From contig NZ_JAANOV010000001.1 of NCBI RefSeq assembly GCF_011758745.1, positions 5,208,001 through 5,272,000 on the forward strand: a stretch of DNA of 64,000 nt. The letters run 5' to 3'. The notes beneath the pieces are model-generated. The model did no database searches, had not been told where the DNA came from, and saw only the letters and a program-made list of their open reading frames with translations. The position numbers and the translations under genes are program-made. This stretch comes from Amycolatopsis granulosa (GTDB lineage Bacteria; Actinomycetota; Actinomycetes; Mycobacteriales; Pseudonocardiaceae). Positions 1-8,385 of this stretch are shown here, piece by piece; positions within the stretch are counted from its first letter, which is position 1, and each line of letters starts with the position of its first letter.

Positions 1-1743
1 GCGGTCCGGGAACGCCGCGTGCAGCGTCTCGCCCACGTGCAGCGCGATCGCCGGGCCCACCAGCTGCATCAGCGTCAGCGGCGACATCGGCAGGCCCAGC
101 GGCTCCAGCGCACGGTCGGCCACCTCGAACGGCGTGCCCTCGTCGACGGCGGTCAGCACCTCGCCGAGGAAGCGCAGCAGCAGCCGGTTCACCACGAACG
201 CCGAGGCGTCGGAGACCAGCACACTGGACTTCTTGAGCTGCTTGCCCACCGCGAACGCGGTCGCCAGCGCCGCGTCGTCGGTCTTCGCGCCGCGCACGAT
301 CTCCAGCAGCGGCAGCACGGCCACCGGGTTGAAGAAGTGGAACCCGACGACCCGCTCCGGGTGCCGCAGCTTCGACGCCATCTCCGACACCGACAGCGAC
401 GAGGTGTTGGTTGCCAGGATCGCCTCGGGCCGGACGTAGTTCTCCAGGTCGCCGAAGACCTGCTGCTTGACGCCCATCTCCTCGAACACGGCCTCGATCA
501 CGAAGTCGGCGTCGGCGAAGGCGGCCTTGTCCAGCGAGCCGCTCACCAGTGCCTTGAGCCGGTTGGCCTCGTCCGGCGAGATCCGCTTCCTGCCGAGCAG
601 CTTGTCGATCTCGCCGTGCACAGAGGACACACCCTTGTCGATGCGTGCCTGGTCCACGTCGGTCAGCACGACCGGGACCTTAAGCCGCCGCACGAACAGC
701 AGCGCGAGCTGGCTGGCCATCAGGCCGGCGCCCACCACGCCGACCTTGGTCACCTTGCGGGCCAGCGACTTGTCCGGTGCGCCGGCCGGCCGCTTGGCCC
801 GCTTGTTGACCAGGTTGAACGAGTACAGCCCGGCGCGCAGCGTGTCGTCCAGCAGCAACTGGGCCAGTGCCTGGGTCTCGGCCGCGTAGCCGGCGTCCAG
901 GTCGTTGGCACGCGCCAGTTCCAGCAGCTCGACGGCCTTGGTGGCACCGGGCGACGCGCCCTTGGTCCGACCGTCCACAATGGCCTTGGCCCGGGCGATC
1001 GCGGCGTCCCAGCCGGCACCGCGGTCGATCTCCGCGCGCTGCGGGGTGACCTCGCCGCGGACCACTCGCGCCAGCCACCGCAGGGACTGCTCGAGGAAGT
1101 CCGCGCTGCCCAGCAGCTCGTCCACGATGCCCAGCTCGGCGGCCTGCTTCGGCTTGAGCATCTTGTTCTGGTTCAGCGCGTTCTCGATGATCACGGTGAC
1201 CGCGGCGTCCGGCCCGATCAGGTTCGGCAGCAGCTGCGTGCCGCCCCAGCCCGGGAACAGTCCGAGGAACACCTCGGGGAAGGCGATCGCGGCCGCCGAC
1301 TCCGACAGCGTGCGGTAGTGGCAGGACAAGGCCAGTTCGAGACCACCGCCCATGACCGCGCCGTTGACGAAGGCGAAGGTCGGGATCGCCGAGTCGGTCA
1401 GGCGGCGGAACACCGCGTGACCGGTCTCGGCGATCTCGTGCGCCAGTGCCGGGTCCGAGACCGCCTCGATGCCGGAGAGGTCCGCGCCGACGGCGAAGAT
1501 GAACGGCTTGCCGGTGACCGCGACGGCCGCCGGCTCCGCGGCGAACGCCTCGTCCAGCGCGGCGTTCAGGCTCACCAGGCCCTGCGGGCCGAAGGTGGAC
1601 GGGCGGGTGTGGTCGTGCCCGTTGTCCAGCGTGATCAGGGCGACCTGCTTGTCCAGGCCGGGTACCGCGATCAGGCGCGTGGTCGCCCGCGTGACGACCT
1701 CGTCCGGGAACGCGGCCTCGGCCTGCTCGACCGTGAACGTCAC
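1..1743 (-). CDS. fadB: 3-hydroxyacyl-CoA dehydrogenase / enoyl-CoA hydratase (FadB/FadJ type), 3' end outside window
   Basis: Bifunctional fatty-acid beta-oxidation alpha subunit: hydrates trans-2-enoyl-CoA and oxidises the 3-hydroxyacyl-CoA with NAD. The frame is open from the GTG at 1743 to base 1, so only about 580 residues are present (full-length relatives are about 700). An N-terminal crotonase region is readable (LITLDNG near residue 30, GKPFIFAVGADLSGIE near 80, AFVNGAVMGGGLELAL near 125). A Rossmann motif (VGVVGAGLMA) starts the dehydrogenase part near residue 325. The GTG start overlaps the thiolase stop by 4 nt (GTGA), so the two are translationally coupled as alpha and beta subunits of a trifunctional complex. 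Stop codon lies outside. Family call is firm; the choice of fadB versus fadJ is not. Confidence 0.93.
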   Translation of the reverse strand, partial: MTFTVEQAEAAFPDEVVTRATTRLIAVPGLDKQVALITLDNGHDHTRPSTFGPQGLVSLNAALDEAFAAEPAAVAVTGKPFIFAVGADLSGIEAVSDPALAHEIAETGHAVFRRLTDSAIPTFAFVNGAVMGGGLELALSCHYRTLSESAAAIAFPEVFLGLFPGWGGTQLLPNLIGPDAAVTVIIENALNQNKMLKPKQAAELGIVDELLGSADFLEQSLRWLARVVRGEVTPQRAEIDRGAGWDAAIARAKAIVDGRTKGASPGATKAVELLELARANDLDAGYAAETQALAQLLLDDTLRAGLYSFNLVNKRAKRPAGAPDKSLARKVTKVGVVGAGLMASQLALLFVRRLKVPVVLTDVDQARIDKGVSSVHGEIDKLLGRKRISPDEANRLKALVSGSLDKAAFADADFVIEAVFEEMGVKQQVFGDLENYVRPEAILATNTSSLSVSEMASKLRHPERVVGFHFFNPVAVLPLLEIVRGAKTDDAALATAFAVGKQLKKSSVLVSDASAFVVNRLLLRFLGEVLTAVDEGTPFEVADRALEPLGLPMSPLTLMQLVGPAIALHVGETLHAAFPDR

Positions 1744-2966
1744 TTGTCACTCCCGTCGTAGGCAGGGTTCTCCCAGATCACGGTGCCGCCCATGCCGAGG
1801 CCGATGCACATCGTGGTGATGCCGTAGCGGACCTCGGGGTGCTCGGCGAACTGGCGGGACAGCTGCGTCATCAGCCGCACGCCGGAGGAGGCCAGCGGGT
1901 GGCCGCAGGCGATCGCGCCGCCCCACGGGTTGACCCGCGGGTCGGTCTGCTCGATGCCGAAGTGGTCGAGGAAGGCCAGCACCTGCACCGCGAACGCCTC
2001 GTTGATCTCGAACAGGCCGATGTCGCCGATCGTCAGGCCGGTGCGCGCGAGCAGCTTCTCGGTGGCCGGCACCGGCCCGACGCCCATCACCTCGGGGTCG
2101 ACGCCAGCGAAGGCGTAGCCGACCATCCGCATCGCGACGGGCAGGCCCAGCTCGCGGGCGGTCTCCTCGTCGGCGAGCAGGGCACCGGTCGCCCCGTCGT
2201 TCAAGCCGGCCGCGTTGCCCGCGGTGACCCGGCCGTGCGGGCGGAACGGGGTCTTGAGACTCGCCAGGCTCTCCACCGTGGTGCCCGGCCGCGGCGGCTC
2301 GTCCTCGGTGGCCAGGCCCCAGCCCAGCTCCGAGCGGATCGCGACCGGCACCAGCTCGGGGCCGATCTTGCCGGCCTTGACCGCGTCCGCGTAGCGCTCC
2401 TGGCTCTGCGCGGCGTACTCGTCCGCGCGGCGCTTGGTGATCGCCGGGAAGCGGTCGTGCAGGTTCTCCGCGGTCTGGCCCATCACCAGCGCGGACGGGT
2501 CGACGAGCCGGTCGGCCACGATCCGCGGGTTCGGGTCGACGCCCTCGCCCATCGGGTGGCGGCCCATGTGCTCGACGCCGCCCGCGATGGCGATGTCGTA
2601 GGCGCCGAAGCCGATCCCGCCGGCGACGGTGGTGACGGCGGTCATCGCACCGGCGCACATGCGGTCGATCGCGTAGCCCGGCACGGACCGCGGCAGGCCC
2701 GCGAGCAGGGCGGCCGTGCGGCCGATCGTGAGACCCTGGTCGCCGGTCTGGGTCGTGGCGGCGATGGCGACGTCGTCCACCCGCTCCGGTGGCAGTTCCG
2801 GATGGCGGCGCAGCAGCTCGCGGATGACCTTGACCACGAGGTCGTCGGCCCTGGTGCCGGCGTAGATGCCCTTGTCACCCGCCTTGCCGAACGGGGTGCG
2901 GACCCCCTCGACGAAGGCCACGGTGCGCACCGCCCGCGCGGTCGGCGCAAGGGGGGTTGCGGCCAC
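1740..2966 (-). CDS. fadA: acetyl-CoA C-acyltransferase (thiolase)
   Basis: Beta-ketoacyl-CoA thiolase, 408 aa, cleaves 3-ketoacyl-CoA in the last step of beta-oxidation. The acylated cysteine sits in DRMCAGAM near residue 103, the histidine motif is CGHPLASSG near 350, and the second catalytic cysteine is in CIGLGMGG near 388, so all three thiolase signatures are intact. Start is GTG at 2966, just before the conserved AFVEGVRTPFGK stretch. It is the first gene of the pair and is followed by the fadB-like gene with a 4-nt overlap. Two palindromic operator copies lie 34-81 bp upstream, suggesting repression by a TetR-type fatty-acid regulator encoded elsewhere. Confidence 0.95.
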   Translation of the reverse strand: MAATPLAPTARAVRTVAFVEGVRTPFGKAGDKGIYAGTRADDLVVKVIRELLRRHPELPPERVDDVAIAATTQTGDQGLTIGRTAALLAGLPRSVPGYAIDRMCAGAMTAVTTVAGGIGFGAYDIAIAGGVEHMGRHPMGEGVDPNPRIVADRLVDPSALVMGQTAENLHDRFPAITKRRADEYAAQSQERYADAVKAGKIGPELVPVAIRSELGWGLATEDEPPRPGTTVESLASLKTPFRPHGRVTAGNAAGLNDGATGALLADEETARELGLPVAMRMVGYAFAGVDPEVMGVGPVPATEKLLARTGLTIGDIGLFEINEAFAVQVLAFLDHFGIEQTDPRVNPWGGAIACGHPLASSGVRLMTQLSRQFAEHPEVRYGITTMCIGLGMGGTVIWENPAYDGSDK

Positions 2967-2997
2967 GATGTGCTCCCTCTGTCAGTTCCGGGCCGCC

Positions 2998-3049
2998 GGT
3001 TACCCGGCGGTAATACCGTCACTCTAGCCCCGGTTACCCGTCGGTAACC
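2998..3049 (-). promoter_or_regulatory. two tandem inverted-repeat operators upstream of fadA
   Basis: Two copies of a near-identical palindromic site, core TTACCCGGCGGTAA at 3000-3013 and TTACCCGTCGGTAA at 3034-3047. The second extends to a near-perfect 18-bp palindrome at 3032-3049. Core-to-core distance is 34 bp, about three helical turns, so two dimers would bind the same face. They lie 34-81 bp before the fadA GTG start, where a promoter is expected. Length and symmetry fit a TetR-family repressor. The regulator's identity is inference. Confidence 0.65.
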
Positions 3050-3243
3050 AGGGTGTGGCCTGGTGGAGTGGGTGAGACCACCTTTTCGAGCGGCGCGCTC
3101 GAACCCCCGAGAGCGGGGTGGGTGGTCACCGATCCGTTCGAGGTGACCTCCTCCGCCTCTGATTCCGGATGGTGGTGCAGCCGCCGAGCAGCGGCGTCAA
3201 GGCGTCCGAGCCGGTGGCGCAGCACGTCATGGGCCAGCGCCAC
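3034..3243 (-). other. small open frame of unknown status, possibly a coding remnant
   Basis: Minus-strand frame of 69 codons whose first half (ALAHDVLRHRLGRLDAAARR) reads like genuine helical protein and whose second half crosses the fad operator region. No start with a ribosome site is visible and no family is recognised. A perfect 8-bp hairpin stem lies inside at 3085-3103 (TTCGAGCG, loop GCG, CGCTCGAA). I treat it as a remnant in a decayed interval. Confidence 0.2.
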
Positions 3244-3379
3244 GGCGACCAGGTCGGACGCATATCATGCCGCCGCCAGAATCCAAGGGGGCCACGCCGA
3301 CCGTGGCGGTCGACGACGCGACCCTGCGCTTCGACGCCGGGGTGCACCCGCTGACCCAGCGCCGGCGCCTGGTCAACAG

Positions 3380-3714
3380 AGCAGCCAGCCGACCACCCGC
3401 TATCCGATCCGCATCTCCGTCGATCGCTACCCCGGCGACCCGCAACGCTCCAACCAGCTCTACAGCGAAAGTCCGCTCACCCGGGACGAGATCGACCTGC
3501 ACGCCTGGCACGGCCAGCACCGCGCCAAGCCGAGGGACCGGACCATCCACCACGACCGTGACGCGTTCAAAGAGGTCTGGCTGCTCTTCGCCGGCGCGCA
3601 CGGGCACTTCCCGCTGTATCCGGGCGAGCACTGCTGGATCGAGTACGAGTACACCGTGCGCGCCGAGCACTGGGGCTACTGGTTCCAGCGCGCCGTGCGG
3701 CTACCCACCCGGTG
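3380..3714 (+). pseudogene. XRE-family regulator, C-terminal domain remnant
   Basis: In this frame the residues IRISVDRYPGDPQRSNQLY, then DRDAFKEVWLLFAGAHG, then FPLYPGEHCWIEYEYTV and WGYWFQRAVRLPT form a coherent domain. From memory it is the C-terminal ligand or dimer domain of long XRE-type helix-turn-helix regulators in Streptomyces and Amycolatopsis. No helix-turn-helix region precedes it in frame; upstream bases read as low-complexity sequence in all frames. After residue TR the frame degenerates into nonsense. The gene is therefore truncated at both ends. Its former role would have been transcriptional control of an unknown target. Confidence 0.6.
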
Positions 3715-3872
3715 CCGTTCGCCTGACAGCAGTATCGACCAGAGGTCATCGACGGCTGCCTCGTCGGCGCCCGTCTCGCTCTCAACACGTGATCGGCCGG
3801 AAGATGCCGTGACCTCGGCTGCACCTTGGAATACGATTGCCCCCGGCCCACGGAGCGTGCAGATACTTCGGC

Positions 3873-4307
3873 ATGAGCAGAACCGCTGAGGTCATCGTGC
3901 TGGCACGGTACGCGGACGAGGTGATGGAACCCCTGACGCGGCCGGACGACTCGCGTGACTGGCAAGGTCGTTTCGAGCGGCTCCACCCCTTTGTCGAAGG
4001 GTGGGTGATCGAGTTCTCCCGTGTACGTCCGCGATCCGGCCTGTTTCGACACCTGGAGTCCCTGGCGTGGCCGGAACCGGCGAGTGTGCAGGTACTCATC
4101 CATGACGAGGAGGACGACTGCTTCGGGCTATGGATGCTCCAACGCGGCGTACTGACCGAGGTGCCGCTTCCTGGCCATCGACGTCTGTACCCTCCGGCGC
4201 CGACTACTGAGGCGTATCCACCTGACCCGGGCCTGCTGTGGCGGACGGAATCGACGGTTCCGCCTGGCTTCTCCACCGAGCGCCAGGACCCACGCCCGGC
4301 CTGGTAG
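3873..4307 (+). CDS. hypothetical protein
   Basis: Predicted 144-aa acidic cytosolic protein starting MSRTAEVIVLARYADEVMEP. An in-frame upstream ATG exists at 3837 but lies in non-conserved sequence, so the internal ATG is preferred. No membrane segment, signal or known motif is seen. The middle part (VQVLIHDEEDDCFGLWMLQR) has the alternating pattern of a beta-rich domain. It stands alone between two decayed regulator genes. Codon use is normal for the genome, so it is probably real, but function is unknown. Confidence 0.55.
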   Translation: MSRTAEVIVLARYADEVMEPLTRPDDSRDWQGRFERLHPFVEGWVIEFSRVRPRSGLFRHLESLAWPEPASVQVLIHDEEDDCFGLWMLQRGVLTEVPLPGHRRLYPPAPTTEAYPPDPGLLWRTESTVPPGFSTERQDPRPAW

Positions 4308-4412
4308 GGCCCACTCATCCACCCAGGTCTCCGATCATGCCCCGAAGGCAGCCGACATCACGGGTTCAAGTTCAAGTAGCACGGCAAAGCAGCCAAGGTT
4401 GCCCGGTCAGGC

Positions 4413-4624
4413 ATCCGGCAGTCTTCTGATCCGCTCAATGATGTGCGTCGCGGTCTCGGCGCCGGACTGCCGGGCGAATACCTCCAGCCTGCCGCGCCGA
4501 GTTCGGACGAAGACGCCACTGCCGTGCCGATAAACGATGAGACCGGCCGTGCGCACTTGCGTAGCGCGTTCTGCACCGTTATCGGCGCCACCCCGAACAT
4601 CTGTGGGCACCGAGGGACCATCAG
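4413..4624 (-). pseudogene. GntR-family helix-turn-helix remnant, frameshifted
   Basis: Two overlapping minus frames each carry half of a GntR winged helix. One reads FGVAPITVQNALR, the recognition helix. The other reads AGLIVYRHGSGVFVRTR, the wing, followed by IIERIRRLPDA. A single frameshift near 4555 separates them, and the N-terminal LPSERELA-type half is missing. It is a broken DNA-binding gene; the effector domain is absent or very short. Confidence 0.6.
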
Positions 4625-4628
4625 GCAA

Positions 4629-5012
4629 TCAGCACGCCCGCGGTTGGCGATTTTCGCGGATGGCGGCTTGGACTTCCGCGACGTTGCTGTCGCGGACGGC
4701 GGCTTGGGTGCGGCTCGCGGCGGCGCTCCAGCCGGGGTCCTCCATCTCGAACCCAGGCGGTGCGGGTGCCGCGGTACTGCTCCACGGGGATCGCTCGCTT
4801 CGGGGGCGTATGCGGCCGGTGTAGACGTGGCCGTGCAGGTGGTCGACCTCGTGGGGGTCCAGGCGGGCGCGCTCGAACAGGGTGATCATGGTGGTGCCGT
4901 CGAGGGTGGTGTGTTCGACCTGGATGACGTGCGAGCGGGGGACCTGGCCGCGGACGTCGAAGAACGACAGGCAGCCTTCGTACTGTTCGTCGGCTCGGCG
5001 ATTTCTTTCCAC
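4629..5012 (-). CDS. hypothetical protein, possibly frameshifted
   Basis: Open frame of about 127 codons from a GTG at 5012. The part YEGCLSFFDVRGQVPRSHVI then TTLDGTTMITLFERARLDPHEVDHLHGHVY is convincing protein. Between about 4745 and 4800 this frame becomes Ser/Pro/Ala-rich, while the neighbouring frame reads AIPVEQYRGTRTAWVRDG. The original frame then recovers (SNVAEVQAAIRENRQP). Two compensating frameshifts or a divergent loop would explain this. No family recognised. It abuts the GntR remnant and may be decaying with it. Confidence 0.4.
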   Translation of the reverse strand: MERNRRADEQYEGCLSFFDVRGQVPRSHVIQVEHTTLDGTTMITLFERARLDPHEVDHLHGHVYTGRIRPRSERSPWSSTAAPAPPGFEMEDPGWSAAASRTQAAVRDSNVAEVQAAIRENRQPRAC

Positions 5013-5230
5013 GAGTAGGTGTGCGCGGCCCGGCGCCGTGCGGCGGCGGAAAGGTTGCCGTTGACCCCGCTGGTCGGCGACCAACGGCGGGCTGTGGATC
5101 GGGAGCGGGGGAGGTCTGGGCCGTGCTCAGTTCCGTTGCCCCGGATGGCGGTTGCGCGCCGCTTGACAGGCCCGGGAGCGGCCGGTCGCGTTGTGTTGCT
5201 GTGCGGCGGTCGGTGCGCGGCCGGCGGCGA

Positions 5231-6481
5231 TCAGGCCGTCGCCTGGAGTGCTTCCACCAGTACCGGTGCCGTGAGCTCGATCTGCCACGGCCGGGCGCCG
5301 CCCGCGGCGAGCGCCGCGGACACGCCCTCGGCGCTCCGGTCCTCCGGCGGCCGCCAGCAGGTGCGGCGCAACAGGTCGGGCAGCAGCAGGTTTTCCACCG
5401 GCAGCTGGTGGTGCTCGGCGAGCTTCGCCAGGCCGGCACGCGCCGCGGCCAGGCGGGCTGCCGCGTCGGGGTCCTTGTCCGCCCAGCGGTTCGCCGGGGG
5501 CGGGCCGTCGTTGGGTTGTGCCGGGTTGGGCAGCTGGTCCCGCGGCAGCTGACGGGCCGCCTGCAGGTGCCGGAACCAGTTGCCGGTGTACCGGCGCTGC
5601 ACGCGGCCACCGAAGACCGGCAGCGCCTGCAGCTCGGCGACGGACTTCGGGTCGGCCAGCACCGCGTTGACGATCGCGCTGTCCGGGAGCACCCGGCTCG
5701 GCGCCCGGTCGCGCTTGCGGGCCAGCTCGTCCCGCGCCTCCCACAGCGCCCGCACCGCCGCGAGCCCCCGGGCGGTGCGCACCTTGTGAATTCCTGACGT
5801 GCGGCGCCACGGCTCGGTCCGCGGGGCGGGCTGCGGGGCGGTCCGCACGGCCTCGAACTCCTGACGTGCCCAGTCCAGCTTGCCCTGCGCGTCCAGCTCC
5901 GCCTCGAGCTTCTCCCGCAGCGGGATCAGCAGCTCGACGTCCAGCGCCGCGTAGTTGAGCCAGTCCACCGGCAACGGCCGTTTCGACCAGTCCGCGGCGC
6001 TGTGCCCCTTCTCGAGGTGGTAGCCCAGCAGCAGCTCGACCAGCGTGCCGAGCGCCACCCGTTCGTACCCGGCCAGCCGCCCGGCCAGCTCGGTGTCGAA
6101 CAGGCTGCCGGGGACCAGGCCCAGCTCGGCCAGGCACGGCAGGTCCTGCGAGGCGGCGTGCAGCACCCACTCCTGGCCGTTGAGCACCTCCTGGAGCGGC
6201 CCGAGCCGGCCCGGGAGGGCGATCGGGTCCACCAGGACCGTGCCCGAGCCCTCGCGGCGCAGCTGCACCAGGTAGGCCTTGGGCCAGTAGCGGTAGCCGG
6301 ACGCGCGCTCGGTGTCCACCGCGATCGCGCCCGTGCCGGCGGCGAGCCGATCGCAGGCGTGCGCCAGCGCCTGCTCGTCCGCCACCACGTCCGGCGTCCC
6401 TTCGGACGGCTCGGTGAGGGTGACCGGGACAGCCGGTTCGCTGGTGTCAGGCACGTGATCTGCGGTTTCCACGTCGGACAA
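5231..6481 (-). CDS. rnd: ribonuclease D
   Basis: 3'-5' exoribonuclease of the DEDDy family acting on tRNA and other stable RNA ends, 416 aa. Exo I contains the D-x-E pair in AIAVDTERASGYRY near residue 55. Exo II is in HAASQDLPCLAELG near 110. Exo III is the NYAALDVELLIPL stretch near 180 with Tyr and Asp. A C-terminal HRDC-like helical region follows (residues 230-330). Length fits the family in actinobacteria. Position next to DUF3000, hemE and hemY matches the arrangement recalled for M. tuberculosis Rv2681, where dxs lies on the other side. ATG start at 6481. Confidence 0.93.
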   Translation of the reverse strand: MSDVETADHVPDTSEPAVPVTLTEPSEGTPDVVADEQALAHACDRLAAGTGAIAVDTERASGYRYWPKAYLVQLRREGSGTVLVDPIALPGRLGPLQEVLNGQEWVLHAASQDLPCLAELGLVPGSLFDTELAGRLAGYERVALGTLVELLLGYHLEKGHSAADWSKRPLPVDWLNYAALDVELLIPLREKLEAELDAQGKLDWARQEFEAVRTAPQPAPRTEPWRRTSGIHKVRTARGLAAVRALWEARDELARKRDRAPSRVLPDSAIVNAVLADPKSVAELQALPVFGGRVQRRYTGNWFRHLQAARQLPRDQLPNPAQPNDGPPPANRWADKDPDAAARLAAARAGLAKLAEHHQLPVENLLLPDLLRRTCWRPPEDRSAEGVSAALAAGGARPWQIELTAPVLVEALQATA

Positions 6482-6542
6482 CCCTACGGGACGGGCGCAC
6501 CGTCACCGGTACGCCCGTCCGTTGGGACCCTGTTCGGCTGAA

Positions 6543-7259
6543 TCAGCGGATCACGCCGGCTCGCATCGCCAGCGCCACCATCTGCGCCCGGTCGCCGGTG
6601 CCGAGCTTGCGCCCGATCCGGGACAGGTGCGACTTGACGGTGAGCGCGGAGAGGCTGAGCTCCTCGCCGATTTCCTTGTTGGACTGGCCGTCGGCGACCA
6701 GCTGCAGCACCTCGACCTCGCGCGCGGACAGCTCCCGCGGCGTGTTGTCGGTGCCCGGCACCCGCGTGCCGGTCGCGAGGACCGGGGCCACGCTCGGGTC
6801 CGCGTACACCCCGCCGTCCAGCACCCGGCGCACCCCGTCGGTCACCACCACGGGGGAGGCCGACTTCAGCAGGTACGCCTGGGCACCGGCCTGGAAGGCC
6901 GAGCGCACGGCATACGGATCGTCGGACGAGGCGAGCACCACGATGCGGGGCCAGCCCTGGCTACGGAGCTCCGTCACCAGGTCGATCCCACTGCCGTCCG
7001 GCAGTCCGAGGTCGAGGATGGCCAGGTCACACGGACCCGTCGCGGCAGCCCGCGCCCTCGCCTCGGCCACCGAGGCGGCCTCGTGTACGGTGCCCGCACC
7101 CATCTGTGCGAGTCGTGCGGCAATCGCCTCCCTCAGCAGCGGGTGGTCGTCGACCACCAGCACGGAAAACAGCTCTTCCCGCGGATGCGGAACCATGCTC
7201 GCCGGCAAAGCACCGGCTGGCGTGGATCTGACGGCCTGCGACAAGCCGACGGCAGCCAC
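6543..7259 (-). CDS. LuxR/NarL-family response regulator, orphan
   Basis: 238-aa response regulator. The receiver domain begins at FSVLVVDDHPLLREAI near residue 27, with the phospho-acceptor Asp in LAILDLGLPDGSG near 75 and the conserved Lys in YLLKSASP. A GerE-type helix-turn-helix follows (LSAREVEVLQLVADGQSNKEIG, LSLSALTVKSHLSRIGRKLG). The GTG at 7259 is chosen because a strong GGGAGG lies 7 nt upstream; longer in-frame starts run into the promoter region. No sensor kinase is adjacent. It sits in the heme/rnd neighbourhood, so a link to redox or heme control is possible but only inferred. Confidence 0.88.
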   Translation of the reverse strand: MAAVGLSQAVRSTPAGALPASMVPHPREELFSVLVVDDHPLLREAIAARLAQMGAGTVHEAASVAEARARAAATGPCDLAILDLGLPDGSGIDLVTELRSQGWPRIVVLASSDDPYAVRSAFQAGAQAYLLKSASPVVVTDGVRRVLDGGVYADPSVAPVLATGTRVPGTDNTPRELSAREVEVLQLVADGQSNKEIGEELSLSALTVKSHLSRIGRKLGTGDRAQMVALAMRAGVIR

Positions 7260-7734
7260 GTCACTACCTCCCTGGAGTCGGTCGTGCCCCCCGACCGGCA
7301 CCGGGTACTTTCGGCCGATCAGCCGCGCCAGCTGTAGACCGAAAGTGGTGTCGTCGAAGGGCACTCTAGCCGTCGATCGCCGTCCGCGGGGGGATCGAAC
7401 GGGTATCTGTCCCGATCGGGTAGTTACTAGCTGGCATCGCTGTAGCACGATCGGACCAATGCACTCACCGTGGCTAACGGATCGCCCAGCGCCAGCGATT
7501 TAACATAGTTCGGCACGCAGAGATGCGCGTGCATACGGACCGTGCATCTGCTCGCTCGGCGGACCGCGCCACGCTCCCTGGTCGAGCTAACCGGGTCGTC
7601 GGGTCGAGGTAACCGGGCCAACGCGCAGCGTAGACGGCCGTCGGCCGCTCCGGAACCGGGGGCGGGAGGCACTGGCACCGGACTACCGGCCGCCCGAAGT
7701 GAGGTCTGCGTCACAACTGGCCGCGTCTGTGGCG
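7260..7734. other. 475-bp intergenic region with a tandem direct repeat
   Basis: Non-coding stretch between the response regulator start and the DUF3000 stop. It contains two 16-bp copies of GGTCGAGSTAACCGGG at 7580-7595 and 7602-7617, one mismatch apart, 22 bp repeat period. That spacing would put two sites on about the same helix face. It probably holds the response-regulator promoter; otherwise nothing is recognised. Confidence 0.4.
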
Positions 7735-8289
7735 TCAGCCGCTCTGCCGGTGCCCGAACATCGAGACCCCGACCGGCGGCAGCCCGGCCACGCTCGACAT
7801 CAGCTGGCAGAACGCCTCGCCGTGCGGACGGACGTCCTCCTCCACCGGGGTCCAGGACGCCCGCAGCTCGAGATCGTCGGTACGGGCGGGACCGCTGATG
7901 TCGCCGAAGCGGGCCGACGAGGTCTCGGTCACCGTGCCGCCGAGCGCGGTCCAGGACGCACCCGAGTTCTCCAGCGCGTCGGTGAGCCACGACCAGCCGA
8001 CCGCGGGCAGGAACGGGTCGCTGGCCAGCTCCCGGTCGATTTCCGCGCGCACGTAGACCACCACGCGCAGCACGCCGTGCCAGGACTCCTGGCCCTCCGG
8101 GTCGTGCAGCAGCACCAGGCGGCCGGTGGCCGTCACGTCCGCGGGACCGGCCGCGTCGCAGCTGAGCGCGTAGGACCAGGGCGCGAGCCGCTGCGGTGCG
8201 CGGATCGGCTCGAGCGTCATCTCCGGTCGGGGCCGGAGGGCCTGCAGCGCCGCGACAGCTTGGCGGAACATCTCGGGCGCATGCGTCAT
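7735..8289 (-). CDS. DUF3000 domain protein
   Basis: 184-aa conserved actinobacterial protein of unknown function starting [18 protein letters not shown]. An in-frame GTG three codons earlier (8298) is an alternative. It is divergent from hemE with about 96 bp between starts, the same arrangement recalled around Rv2680 in mycobacteria. No membrane segment or catalytic motif is obvious. It contains [20 protein letters not shown] and [19 protein letters not shown]. Family assignment rests on synteny and sequence flavour. Confidence 0.8.
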   Translation of the reverse strand: MTHAPEMFRQAVAALQALRPRPEMTLEPIRAPQRLAPWSYALSCDAAGPADVTATGRLVLLHDPEGQESWHGVLRVVVYVRAEIDRELASDPFLPAVGWSWLTDALENSGASWTALGGTVTETSSARFGDISGPARTDDLELRASWTPVEEDVRPHGEAFCQLMSSVAGLPPVGVSMFGHRQSG

Positions 8290-8385
8290 CGCGGTCACAG
8301 CCCGACTGTAAGGCGGCGCGGCGGCGCCGGGCGGCAGACGCGCCGAGGAAAGCCGACGTCCGGGGGCGTGGCACCATGGTTGACG

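Noticed and set aside
19-1761. 580-codon plus-strand open frame opposite fadB
   Set aside because: Composition is Gln/Arg/His-rich and repetitive, typical of the antisense of a GC-rich gene; the minus frame has clear crotonase and dehydrogenase motifs.
3053-3889. 278-codon plus-strand gene covering the XRE remnant
   Set aside because: Only residues in the middle look like real protein; both ends are low-complexity and lack a start signal, so a pseudogene fits better.
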